50,867 nucleotides of DNA from NCBI GenBank assembly GCA_022616535.1, contig JAKEEM010000068.1, positions 1-50,867 of the forward strand, written 5' to 3'. The notes beneath the pieces were generated by a model. The model was not told the DNA's origin, made no database searches, and was given only the letters and a program-made list of their open reading frames with translations. Position numbers and translations under genes: made by a program. Source of the stretch: Chlorobiota bacterium (GTDB taxonomy: Bacteria; Bacteroidota; Ignavibacteria; Tepidaquicellales; OLB5). Each line of letters opens with the position of its first letter. Position 1 is the first letter of the stretch. This document shows, one piece after another, positions 34,240-42,102 of the stretch.

Positions 34240-35238
34240 GTGAACGTGAATCTAAAGTCCTTAAAAATAGAGAATTTACTCAAAATTCCCGTCATTTTAG
34301 TAGTTCTAATTGTAATAGTAGTTATAATTACCGTTATAACCCGAATTTCAGAGATTGGTACTACTACAATAGGCACACAATCATCAAACCCTGAATCAGT
34401 TATACCGCCGGTGGAAACAAATCCCGGTAAAAAGCAGGAAGATTATTTAAAGATAATTAGCTACAATAATGCTATTAATATCGAAAATGCATTCTACAAC
34501 TGGCAAAATGTGTTTGATATTTTTGCTTATAATCTAAACGATACAATATTTAAAACAAGCGACTCAATTACACGATATGAAAAGCTTTCCAGAATCATCC
34601 GCAACCCATACAGAAAATTTTACAGGGGAAATTCCGACCAGATTATTGAAGAGTACGGCAGTGTCATTCTTGAGGAATGCGAATACTATAAGCTTGACTG
34701 GCGGCTGATTCTTGCAATGATGAAACAGGAATCCGCTTTCACACCCGATGCAGTATCTCACGCAGGGGCGTATGGATTTATGCAGATAATGCCAAGAACT
34801 GGTTCGATGCTTGAGCGGACACTCCAGCTTGAAGACCACCGCTCACCCGTTAACAACCTGAAGGCAGGTATTTACTATTACGCAATGCTCGTCGGAAGAT
34901 ATTATGATGCAGGCGATACAAACAAATACAAATTTGCGCTTGCGGCTTATAATGCAGGGTCAGGACACGTTGAAGATGCAATGAGTCTGGCTTACTACCA
35001 TAATGATGATTACTTCGACTGGGACATAGTGAAGGAGTATATGAAGCTCCTTGCGCCGGGAAATGATTCGCTGCACCGGAAAGTGTGGGGTTCATCGCCG
35101 CCAAACAGGGTCTTTGCCAACTGGCGTGAGTCGTATTATTACGTCGAGAACATAATGTGGTACTGGCAGCAGTATAAAAAGATTTATCCCTTACCTGAAG
35201 ACACCCAAAAACCAAAAAAGAAGAAAAAAAGGAAGTGA
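34240..35238 (+). CDS. Membrane-anchored lytic transglycosylase (SLT domain)
   Basis: The enzyme cleaves peptidoglycan between MurNAc and GlcNAc with formation of 1,6-anhydroMurNAc. An N-terminal transmembrane anchor spans about 16-34. The SLT domain begins at about 135; catalytic Glu164 lies in MKQESAF, with GFMQIMP at 179-185 and AAYNAGSG near 246. The C-terminal residues are lysine-rich. Length is 332 aa. The start is a GTG (34240) or the GTG two codons on; both are close to the predicted transcript start. anmK, which recycles anhydroMurNAc, is 1.7 kb away, a functional match although not co-directional. Confidence 0.9.
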   Translation: MNVNLKSLKIENLLKIPVILVVLIVIVVIITVITRISEIGTTTIGTQSSNPESVIPPVETNPGKKQEDYLKIISYNNAINIENAFYNWQNVFDIFAYNLNDTIFKTSDSITRYEKLSRIIRNPYRKFYRGNSDQIIEEYGSVILEECEYYKLDWRLILAMMKQESAFTPDAVSHAGAYGFMQIMPRTGSMLERTLQLEDHRSPVNNLKAGIYYYAMLVGRYYDAGDTNKYKFALAAYNAGSGHVEDAMSLAYYHNDDYFDWDIVKEYMKLLAPGNDSLHRKVWGSSPPNRVFANWRESYYYVENIMWYWQQYKKIYPLPEDTQKPKKKKKRK

Positions 35239-35239
35239 C

Positions 35240-35308
35240 TTTGTCATTCCCGCCCCGCATCAAGTGCGGGAATAAACTCCAGCGGGAATCCAGAGGTGAA
35301 ATGACAAA
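35240..35308. repeat. 69-bp terminal-inverted-repeat element overlapping the PAP2 start
   Basis: Ends TTTGTCAT (35240-35247) and ATGACAAA (35301-35308) are perfect inverted repeats. Inside are CCGCATCAAGTGCGG (35255-35269) and AGCGGGAATC. The element starts one base after the transglycosylase stop codon and its right end contains the start codon of the next gene. It belongs to the same family as 39716-39785. Confidence 0.8.
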
Positions 35309-36176
35309 ATATATTTTAAATATAACCTTCCTGATATTTTTAGTCGTAGATGTCTTCTCCCAGGACACCATTAACTTTAAATTATTCGATTCGGTTAAAT
35401 CTGTTCGAGGAAACGGAATAATAAGCACAATCAATCCTGACCCCGACAACTTCGATGTTCGCCTTTTCCGCACGATAAATAATTCACGGAGCCCCTTTAA
35501 GGATAAATTCTTCAATGTATTTGACCGCTCAATGCTTCCGGTATCGTTAATATTGCCCGCATCACTTCTGATATACGGCAGAGCGAAGGAAAAAACTTAT
35601 GACGAGAACTCCGCTTACCTGCTAACAGCTGCTGAGTTTACCAATATGCTTTTGACATTCGGCACAAAGCTCGTAGTCAACCGCAAAAGACCGCTCGAAA
35701 CACTTCCGAGCGTATATACAAAGGGTATGCCGACACTGGATGTGTATTCTTTCCCTTCAGGACACGCAAGCACAACGTTTTCAATCGCAACAATGTTTAC
35801 CCTGCGTTACCCCAAATACCCGCAGGTTTACGCGCCGATGTATGCTTATGCATTAATCGTAGCTTACGGGAGACCGTATTTTGGCATGCATTACCCGAGT
35901 GATTTACTCGCCGGAGCTATCTATGGTGCGGGTTCATCTGTTTTGATTTATTCACTCCGCAAGGAACTGTTTAAGCTGAAAAACAATGTACTGAATGAAG
36001 ATAAAAACGACGACGGCTCAATTCAGGCAGGTGTTGTTACGTTTTTTGCGAGCTCTTTTATTGCTAGCTCAATTGTTAACACATTTATTTTCAAGCCGAG
36101 TGATACAAAGCGGCTTTTTGTATCACCGTGGATTAATAATAAAACCCGCGGATTAAGGGTTGATTGGAGGTTTTAA
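35301..36176 (+). CDS. PAP2-family phosphatase, exported
   Basis: A type 2 phosphatidic-acid-phosphatase family enzyme; candidates for substrate are undecaprenyl diphosphate or lipid phosphates. A signal peptide (1-20, cut near FSQ) precedes the domain. Motifs are complete: K123 with R130-P131 (KLVVNRKRP), PSGH (152-155) and GRPYFGMHYPSD with Arg191, His197 and Asp201. Length is 291 aa from the ATG at 35301. An in-frame ATG-free extension upstream would run through a repeat and destroy the signal peptide. GAGGTG four bases before the ATG is the ribosome binding site and lies in the repeat. Confidence 0.9.
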   Translation: MTKYILNITFLIFLVVDVFSQDTINFKLFDSVKSVRGNGIISTINPDPDNFDVRLFRTINNSRSPFKDKFFNVFDRSMLPVSLILPASLLIYGRAKEKTYDENSAYLLTAAEFTNMLLTFGTKLVVNRKRPLETLPSVYTKGMPTLDVYSFPSGHASTTFSIATMFTLRYPKYPQVYAPMYAYALIVAYGRPYFGMHYPSDLLAGAIYGAGSSVLIYSLRKELFKLKNNVLNEDKNDDGSIQAGVVTFFASSFIASSIVNTFIFKPSDTKRLFVSPWINNKTRGLRVDWRF

Positions 36177-36209
36177 TCCATCGCGTTTTAAAAGCTATAG
36201 TTTGCTTCG

Positions 36210-36228
36210 TCTGCCTTCAGCAGGCAGG
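36210..36228. repeat. P1 palindrome, diverged copy
   Basis: TCTGCCTTCAGCAGGCAGG, two mismatches from the P1 consensus, between the convergent PAP2 and SDR genes. The flanks TTTGCTTCG and CTTTCGCTCGCAAT join into a TTGCTTCG...TCGCAAT repeat like that at 38220-38296. Confidence 0.65.
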
Positions 36229-36242
36229 CTTTCGCTCGCAAT

Positions 36243-36980
36243 TCAGACTCTCCCGTACATCTTAACAACGTTACCCCTAACCGATTTTGCCCTGTCACTG
36301 ATTAAAAACAAGCAGGTTTCGGCTATATCAACCGGACTAACCCACTTGGTAAAATCCGAGTTCGGCATACTCTGGCGGTTAGCCGGAGTGTCGATGATGC
36401 TTGGTATTATCGCGTTAAAAGCAATGTCCTGCTCCTTAAACTCCTCGGCAAGAGTCTGCATTAAGTTAACCACTCCCCCTTTGCTGAAGGAATATGCAAA
36501 CTTGCCGGCAGTGGTTTCAAGTGCAGGCTTGGCTCCGATTGAAACAACCCGCCCGAAGTTATTTGCCTGCATATGAGTTAGCGCGTGTTTGGTAAAGTAA
36601 AACGTAGTATAAAAGTTCAGCTTAAGCTGGCTTTCGATAAGTTCTGTATCGGTATCCAAAATTATCCGCTTTGGGTGATATCCCCCGATTGTATTAATAA
36701 GGTAATCGATTCGTTTTTCCTGTTTTACGACGTTTGAGCAGAACTCCTTTACCTCGTTTTCGTTTGTTGCATCGCACGGCAGGCAGTAACGTTTTAACAG
36801 ACCCTTAAACTCCCCCTCCTGCTGCGAGTCGTCGAATATTTTGTTAAACTCGCTAATCGACCGCACGGGTACATAAATCTTCATACCGGCTTCAGCAAAC
36901 TTATTGACAATTACTCTGCCAAGTGCGCCTGTACCGCCTGTAATTATGGCAATCTGGTTCGTAAAGTTTGTAAGGTTCAT
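36243..36980 (-). CDS. Short-chain dehydrogenase/reductase
   Basis: A classical SDR of 245 aa with nucleotide-binding GGTGALG (15-21), catalytic Ser147, Tyr163 and Lys167 (YSFSK), and NTIGG (96-100) in the NNAG position. Substrate and cofactor cannot be assigned. The start at 36980 is supported by GGGGAG just upstream, and the ATGA overlap with the end of anmK indicates translational coupling. A longer frame upstream lies within anmK and is not credible. Confidence 0.9.
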   Translation of the reverse strand: MNLTNFTNQIAIITGGTGALGRVIVNKFAEAGMKIYVPVRSISEFNKIFDDSQQEGEFKGLLKRYCLPCDATNENEVKEFCSNVVKQEKRIDYLINTIGGYHPKRIILDTDTELIESQLKLNFYTTFYFTKHALTHMQANNFGRVVSIGAKPALETTAGKFAYSFSKGGVVNLMQTLAEEFKEQDIAFNAIIPSIIDTPANRQSMPNSDFTKWVSPVDIAETCLFLISDRAKSVRGNVVKMYGRV

Positions 36981-38167
36981 AATCTCCCCTGACAGATTTT
37001 TCCGAGCACAACGTCTCTGGCTGAGCCGGTTACAGATTTCATATTTGCTGTGTGTCCTGCAACACACTCATTAGCCAGCACTCCGAACAAAACTGCTTCT
37101 TTACTTTTTGCAGTTATGCCGTAATCCTGCATTCTCCGAACCTTAATACCTTTAAAGTAGCTCTTAAGTGCTCTCATAATAACAGGATTTTCCGCCCCAC
37201 CGCCGCTTATGATTAACTCATTTATGCGAAGTCTCGGCTCAATGAACTGGTTATAATTATACCAAACCGAGTAAGCCGTAAACTCCGTAACGGTTCTGAT
37301 GACATCCTTTTTATCCACACCTTCGGCCTGAATCAATAAACGCTTTTGAAAATCCTTTCCGTAGTGTTCGCGCCCGGTTGATTTAGGCGGATGCGCCCGG
37401 TAATTTGTGTCGTCAATCAGGTAATTAAGAAGTTTGCGGTCAATGCTTCCTTTTTTAGCCGTGTTCCCATTTTTATCAATCGGTTTGCGGAATAAGTGAT
37501 ACATCATTCCGTCAATCAGCATATTGCCCGGTCCTGTATCAAAGGCAACAACTTTTTCTTTGGCGGCATTTTTCGGCAGCACGGTTATGTTTGCAATTCC
37601 CCCGATGTTGAGCAATGCCCTATTTTTTATTTTGTGAGTGAACAGTACGTAATCCAGAAACGGAACAAGCGGTGCGCCGTCACCACCCACAGCGCAATCT
37701 GCAGCACGAAAATCGCCGACAGTTGTAATTCCGGTGAGATTTGCGATTATAGCCGGGTCACCGATTTGCAGGGTTGACTTAACTTTGTAGCCGAGGTATT
37801 CGTCTCTTTCAGGCAGGTGGTGGATTGTCTGTCCGTGCGAGCCGATTAAATCAACTTTAGCCGCATTTAAGCGGTGCTTCCTGAGCAGTCTCAGCACCGT
37901 ATCGGAAAACAAAGCCCCAATTACTACATTCAGTCGGCAGATTTCATCGAGCTTAGCTGTGTCGTTATCGGAGTTTCTAAATATTGCAAGCCGCACACCC
38001 GCGGGAACAGGATGGGTAATGAAATCCAATATTTTAACCTTGGTGCCGGTGCCGCTTCCTGTAACTCGCATCAAAACAGCGTCAATCCCGTCAACTGATG
38101 TTCCCGAAAGCAGCCCGATAATTGTTCGGGTTTTCTTATTCAGTATTTTGCGCAGAATTTTGCTCAT
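36977..38167 (-). CDS. anmK: Anhydro-N-acetylmuramic acid kinase
   Basis: AnmK phosphorylates and opens 1,6-anhydroMurNAc, released from peptidoglycan turnover, to MurNAc 6-phosphate. GLLSGTSVDGID (18-29) is the family signature, with GDFRAADCAVGGDGAPLVPF and FDTGPGNMLID further on. Length is 396 aa. murQ, the next enzyme of the pathway, is not in the window. It overlaps the SDR gene by four bases at its 3' end. Confidence 0.95.
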   Translation of the reverse strand: MSKILRKILNKKTRTIIGLLSGTSVDGIDAVLMRVTGSGTGTKVKILDFITHPVPAGVRLAIFRNSDNDTAKLDEICRLNVVIGALFSDTVLRLLRKHRLNAAKVDLIGSHGQTIHHLPERDEYLGYKVKSTLQIGDPAIIANLTGITTVGDFRAADCAVGGDGAPLVPFLDYVLFTHKIKNRALLNIGGIANITVLPKNAAKEKVVAFDTGPGNMLIDGMMYHLFRKPIDKNGNTAKKGSIDRKLLNYLIDDTNYRAHPPKSTGREHYGKDFQKRLLIQAEGVDKKDVIRTVTEFTAYSVWYNYNQFIEPRLRINELIISGGGAENPVIMRALKSYFKGIKVRRMQDYGITAKSKEAVLFGVLANECVAGHTANMKSVTGSARDVVLGKICQGRL

Positions 38168-38219
38168 AATTATGTAAATTTATTTAAAGATGAATTGATA
38201 AACTATTCATTTATGTATC

Positions 38220-38296
38220 ATTGCGAAGAACGAAGTGATGAAGCAATCCCATAGATTTACGAGATTGCTTCGTCCCGATGCTTCGGGACTCGCAAT
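38220..38296. repeat. ATTGCGA...TCGCAAT interspersed repeat with nested palindrome
   Basis: Outer arms ATTGCGA / TCGCAAT, inner arms GAAGCAATC (38240-38248) / GATTGCTTC (38263-38271). A separate hairpin block TCCCGATGCTTCGGGA (38273-38288) lies between the inner and outer right arms, as if inserted. Confidence 0.8.
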
Positions 38297-38316
38297 TATT
38301 CGCACTAAGAATTGTC

Positions 38317-38348
38317 ATTGAACGGAGTTTTTATAAAAATTATATTTG
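38317..38348 (+). promoter_or_regulatory. Bacteroidota-type promoter of tig
   Basis: ATTG (38317-38320), 20-base spacer, TATATTTG (38341-38348). The ATG is 20 bases further on, so the leader is very short. Confidence 0.7.
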
Positions 38349-38367
38349 CTGATTATACAGTTTTAAA

Positions 38368-39669
38368 ATGGCATTTAAGGTAAATAAAATAGACAGCACT
38401 AAGCAGGAGGTTGAGTTTGAAATCCCTTACTCAGATTTAACGTCACACTTTGAAAAAGCATACAAAAAATACCAAAAAAAGGTGGCAATTCCGGGTTTTC
38501 GCAAAGGAAAAGCCCCCATTTCGATGTTAAAACGTATGTACGGGGACTTAATCGAACAGGGCTCGCTTGAGGACGTTGCAAACGACGTATTCAGGGATTA
38601 TTTGAAGGACAACCATGTTCACCCGCTAAGCGAGGGCTCACTTATTGATATGAATTACGAACCGAAAAGCATTTTAACTTTTAAGGTAAAGTATGAGGTT
38701 AAGCCTGAAATTTCGTTAAACGACTACAAAGGTATTGAAGTTACAAAAATTCTTTACAATGTAGATGATAAGATGATTGATGAAGAAGTTAAATACATGC
38801 AGTCAAAGCATGTTACTTATGAAAATGCCGAAAAAGCCGACAGTTTGGAATACGTAGTTACACTTGATGTCCAAAAGCTTGACGATACCGGGATAGAAAT
38901 AATCGGGCAGAAGGATAACGATGTTCGCTTCTATTTAAATGACCCTCAATTCGGCAAGGAATTCAAAGAGCAGACAGAAGGTATTGCAGTGGGTGAGGAA
39001 AGAATTTTAATGCTGCCCTCACAGGAAGGCCTGCATGCCGAAGCCTCGGCGCAGGCAGGCAAAACTGAAAAATATAAAGTTAGGTGCAAAAAAATTGACA
39101 AGGTTGTTTTTCCAGAACTGAATGAAGAGTTCTTCAGCAAGATTTATAAAGATGCTGAAATAAAGACAATTGATGAATTCCGTGCGAAGGTAAAGGAAAA
39201 TCTTGAGGCGATTTACAAGAATATTTCCGAGCAGGAATTAAGGAATAATATTGTAAGCGAAATGATTAAGTTAAATGATGTTCCCGCTCCCGAAGCGCTT
39301 GTTGAGAATATTCTGCATTCATACATCGATGACTTAAAAAACCAGAATTCCAAAAGGGAGCTCCCGAAGGATTTTGATTCGGAAGAATTCCACAAGACCA
39401 AAAGAACCGATGCAATATTACAGGTAAAGTGGTATCTGATAAGGGATGAGATAATCAAACGTGAGAAAATTGAAGTAACCGACAAAGACCTTCTGCCGGT
39501 TATTGAGTCAGATGCGAAGAAATATAATCTTCCCGTCTATAAACTTAAATCAATCTATGAAAAGAACCCTGATGTAAAATACAAGATTTTAGACGATAAA
39601 CTGATGGATTTTTTAATCAAAAATGCTAAAATAAAAGAAGAAGTTAAAAAAGAAGAAATTTTAAAATAA
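38368..39669 (+). CDS. tig: Trigger factor, ribosome-associated chaperone
   Basis: Trigger factor binds at the ribosome exit tunnel and shields nascent chains. The ribosome-binding loop GFRKGKAP (43-50) is intact. The PPIase-like middle domain (about 150-240) and the C-terminal cradle follow, total 433 aa. Residues 221-231 (GLHAEASAQAG) are encoded by a 32-base imperfect palindrome (39029-39060) of the same GC-rich style as the intergenic repeats. In other trigger factors the corresponding HAE...GK segment is shorter. clpP follows after a repeat, the usual order tig-clpP, but clpX is absent. Confidence 0.95.
   Translation: MAFKVNKIDSTKQEVEFEIPYSDLTSHFEKAYKKYQKKVAIPGFRKGKAPISMLKRMYGDLIEQGSLEDVANDVFRDYLKDNHVHPLSEGSLIDMNYEPKSILTFKVKYEVKPEISLNDYKGIEVTKILYNVDDKMIDEEVKYMQSKHVTYENAEKADSLEYVVTLDVQKLDDTGIEIIGQKDNDVRFYLNDPQFGKEFKEQTEGIAVGEERILMLPSQEGLHAEASAQAGKTEKYKVRCKKIDKVVFPELNEEFFSKIYKDAEIKTIDEFRAKVKENLEAIYKNISEQELRNNIVSEMIKLNDVPAPEALVENILHSYIDDLKNQNSKRELPKDFDSEEFHKTKRTDAILQVKWYLIRDEIIKREKIEVTDKDLLPVIESDAKKYNLPVYKLKSIYEKNPDVKYKILDDKLMDFLIKNAKIKEEVKKEEILK
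39029..39060. repeat. Palindrome inside the tig coding sequence
   Basis: GCCTGC (39029-39034) pairs with GCAGGC (39055-39060) and TGCCGA (39036-39041) with TCGGCG (39046-39051, one G-T pair). The right part GCCTCGG..GGCAGGC also occurs in the ffh upstream spacer (4229-4244). Confidence 0.6.
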
Positions 39670-39686
39670 AAAAGAATAATAAATTG

Positions 39687-39813
39687 GGTGTTACGTTTTC
39701 GTTTCTTCCTTACATTGTCATTCCGCACTTGATGCGGAATCTTACTAAAAAATAAAAAAAGATTCCTGCTTTCGCAGGAATGACAGTTTATGTGTGGATG
39801 AAACGTAACCACC
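39687..39813. repeat. Large inverted-repeat element between tig and clpP
   Basis: The core is TGTCATTCC (39716-39724) / GGAATGACA (39777-39785). Inside are GGAATCT / AGATTCC, CCGCACTTGATGCGG (39723-39737) and TTCCTGC / GCAGGAA (39763-39780). An outer pair GGTG-TTACGTTT / AAACGTAACCACC (39687-39698 and 39801-39813) extends the symmetry. The inner 15-mer is the exact reverse complement of that at 35255-35269. Confidence 0.85.
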
Positions 39814-39839
39814 AATAAATAAATAGCAAAGGAAAATTA

Positions 39840-40499
39840 ATGGATTACCATAAAATAATTTCAGGCAGTAAAGAAGATATTGAAAGAAACTTAAACACGG
39901 TAAGCCAGCTTGTTCCCATGGTTGTGGAACAAACTGCACGCGGCGAGCGGGGAATGGATATTTACTCCCGCCTACTGAGGGAAAGAATCGTATTTCTCGG
40001 CTTCCCTATCGATGACCATATAGCAAGTCTTGTCATAGCCCAGCTCTTATTTCTGGAATCCGAGGATGCTGACAAGGACGTAATGCTGTATGTCAACTCA
40101 CCCGGCGGAAGCGTAAGCGCAGGACTTGCTATTTACGACACAATGCAGTACATAAAACCGCACGTCGCAACAATTTGTATAGGAATGGCGGCATCTATGG
40201 CTGCAGTGCTGGTTACCGGCGGCGAGAAAGGCAAAAGAACTACACTCCCTCATTCAAAAATTATGATTCACCAGCCGCTTGGGGGAACACAGGGACAGGC
40301 AACCGATATCGAAATTTACACGAAGGAAATGCTTAAAACGCGCGATACAATTTATAACATTTTAGTGAGGCATACGGGAAAAGATTTTGAAACAATTAAA
40401 AAAGACTGCGACAGAGATTATTTTATGTCTGCTCAGGAAGCAAAGGACTACGGTTTAGTGGACAATATACTCGAAAAAAGAGTCCCTGAGAAGAAGTAA
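39840..40499 (+). CDS. clpP: ATP-dependent Clp protease proteolytic subunit
   Basis: ClpP forms the 14-mer peptidase chamber that works with ClpX or ClpA/C. The triad is Ser119 (GMAASMAA), His144 (MIHQP) and Asp193 (CDRDYFM). Length is 219 aa with a propeptide-like N-terminal extension of about 35 residues before [22 protein letters not shown] precedes the ATG. No clpX follows; the next gene is on the other strand. Confidence 0.96.
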   Translation: MDYHKIISGSKEDIERNLNTVSQLVPMVVEQTARGERGMDIYSRLLRERIVFLGFPIDDHIASLVIAQLLFLESEDADKDVMLYVNSPGGSVSAGLAIYDTMQYIKPHVATICIGMAASMAAVLVTGGEKGKRTTLPHSKIMIHQPLGGTQGQATDIEIYTKEMLKTRDTIYNILVRHTGKDFETIKKDCDRDYFMSAQEAKDYGLVDNILEKRVPEKK

Positions 40500-40514
40500 T
40501 TAAAAACTTTGCCC

Positions 40515-40531
40515 GCACATAAATTATGTGC
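40515..40531. terminator. Possible bidirectional hairpin between clpP and anti-sigma gene
   Basis: GCACATAA / TTATGTGC, perfect 8-bp arms around one base, in the 36-base gap between convergent genes. There is no strong T run, so termination is only suggested. Confidence 0.4.
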
Positions 40532-40535
40532 CGGA

Positions 40536-41411
40536 CTATTTCTGGTCGGTCGAATCTTCCTGTTCGGCTTCTGTTTTAGGTGTTTTGGTTTTTAATGAAT
40601 CCTTTACAGCCCTGCTGATTCGGTTTGTATCTTTGCCAAGAGTTTGGTCTACTTCCTTATTTTTTTCATCTGCCTTGATTTTGGGTGCTTCCTGTTTGTG
40701 CTCAATATAGCCTTCGGTATCACCCTCGTTTATATTTTTATCTTCGTCCCTGATATTATACGGCGAATCTTTGCCCTCCTTTTTCGTTTCGATTTTCGAT
40801 TCCTTTTTCATAATTTTACCGTCTTCTTCGCGTTCACCCCTTGTATCGACCCCCTTTTTATCGTCAACCGAACGCTCCATTTCAATTTTCTGTTCCTCGC
40901 TCACTCTGTCGGGTTTGAGGCTCTCAAGCGTTCTTGTGGGGTCCGGCTTTGATAGAAAATCGCTCGGCATCTCGGTCGGAGCTATAGTGCGCTCTTCACC
41001 GGTTTCCTCTTGAGTAATCGCGCTGTATTCTTTGGGATAACTTGAGCTGAACGAGTCGCCTGCTTCCTTCTTTACGTAGATAAGAAACTCGCCCTGCTTA
41101 TCACTTGAGGTAATTGATTGCTCCGTGCTTTCATCACCAATCTTTGAAAAATAAGCAAAATAAACCACAACGGTAATCAGTAAAACTACCGTTAAAGCTA
41201 ACGCCGGTGCAAAAGAAGGTCTGAATAAATTCTCTAGCCATCCTTTAGCGGGACTTAGCTTTGGCCTTACCGGCTCAGGTTCAATAACACCTTTTTCGGC
41301 TTCGCGGATTCTGTTCCAGAGCCTTGCTTCAAAGCTCTTTTTGGCTTTGACGCGCGGCAAATGCCTCAGTGTGTTTCTTAAAGATTTATATTTTTCGTCG
41401 TCCTGAATCAC
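40536..41411 (-). CDS. Single-span membrane protein, probable anti-sigma factor (module 2)
   Basis: A 291-aa protein with a basic cytoplasmic N-terminus (1-62), a transmembrane segment (about 66-87) and a long, highly charged, low-complexity C-terminal half rich in Lys, Glu, Asp and Thr. The N-terminal RHLPRVKAKKSFEARLWNRI is typical of small anti-sigma-like domains of this phylum. No zinc motif is present. It starts 30 bases after an ECF sigma gene on the same strand. The function is inferred from topology and position. Confidence 0.65.
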   Translation of the reverse strand: MIQDDEKYKSLRNTLRHLPRVKAKKSFEARLWNRIREAEKGVIEPEPVRPKLSPAKGWLENLFRPSFAPALALTVVLLITVVVYFAYFSKIGDESTEQSITSSDKQGEFLIYVKKEAGDSFSSSYPKEYSAITQEETGEERTIAPTEMPSDFLSKPDPTRTLESLKPDRVSEEQKIEMERSVDDKKGVDTRGEREEDGKIMKKESKIETKKEGKDSPYNIRDEDKNINEGDTEGYIEHKQEAPKIKADEKNKEVDQTLGKDTNRISRAVKDSLKTKTPKTEAEQEDSTDQK

Positions 41412-41441
41412 TTTATGTCCTGTATCAATTTATTTTTTGAA

Positions 41442-42044
41442 TCATTCTTCTTTGTAAATATCTTTTAATAATTCCTGCAGCTTTTCCCTTCCCCGGTTAA
41501 TTCTCGATTTCACTGTTCCCATAGGCAGACCTGTCATTTCAGCAATTTCTTCATATGAATAATCTTCAATATCCCTCAGTATAACCAGCTCTCTGTAGCT
41601 TTCGCTTATCTGGTCCAGCGCCTTTTGAATATGTACGCTCAGAAACTTCGAATTTGCATCTACATCCGGCGTGTATGAATCATCCGGTATATCGAAATCC
41701 TTATCTTCATCCTCATACGCATCGCTTATTGAGAACGTTTTGTATTTTTGCTTTTTGCTTATCTTCGTCTTTGCCAGGTTTATTGCTATCGTATATATCC
41801 ATGTCGAAAACTTAGCAACTTCCTTATACAAATGCTTCGAAACATAAACCTTAACAAACGTATCCTGAACGATATCATCGGAGTCGTCGTAACTGCCAAC
41901 GTATCTGTACACAAAGTTTGTCAGCTTGTCCTTATAACGTGTGACAATCTCTGTATATGCTTTTTCGTTTCCATCCTGAAAGCTGAAGATTAATTCTTCG
42001 TCTGTCAGTTTATTTAATTCTGCCCCTTCTTTCGAAGGCACCAT
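41442..42044 (-). CDS. RNA polymerase ECF sigma factor (module 2)
   Basis: A 200-aa group IV sigma factor. Region 2 (about 28-95) has YTEIVTRYKDKLTNFVYRYV, DDSDDIVQDTFVKVY and FSTWIYTIAINLAKTK. Region 4 (about 140-195) has ISESYRELVILRDIEDYS and EIAEMTGLPMGTVKSRINRG, of the RpoE-like type. The linker (100-135) is acidic. It pairs with the membrane protein downstream. The pair is arranged like module 1 at 32156-33971 but with quite different sequence. Confidence 0.93.
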   Translation of the reverse strand: MVPSKEGAELNKLTDEELIFSFQDGNEKAYTEIVTRYKDKLTNFVYRYVGSYDDSDDIVQDTFVKVYVSKHLYKEVAKFSTWIYTIAINLAKTKISKKQKYKTFSISDAYEDEDKDFDIPDDSYTPDVDANSKFLSVHIQKALDQISESYRELVILRDIEDYSYEEIAEMTGLPMGTVKSRINRGREKLQELLKDIYKEE

Positions 42045-42102
42045 CTGACATTCCTGTTTATTTAACTAAAAAAATCAATTTTTGTTCCAAATTCTCTTGA
42101 AA

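Noticed and set aside
34850-35515. Minus-strand frame across the transglycosylase-PAP2 junction
   Set aside because: It overlaps two well-supported genes and a repeat and has no recognisable domain.
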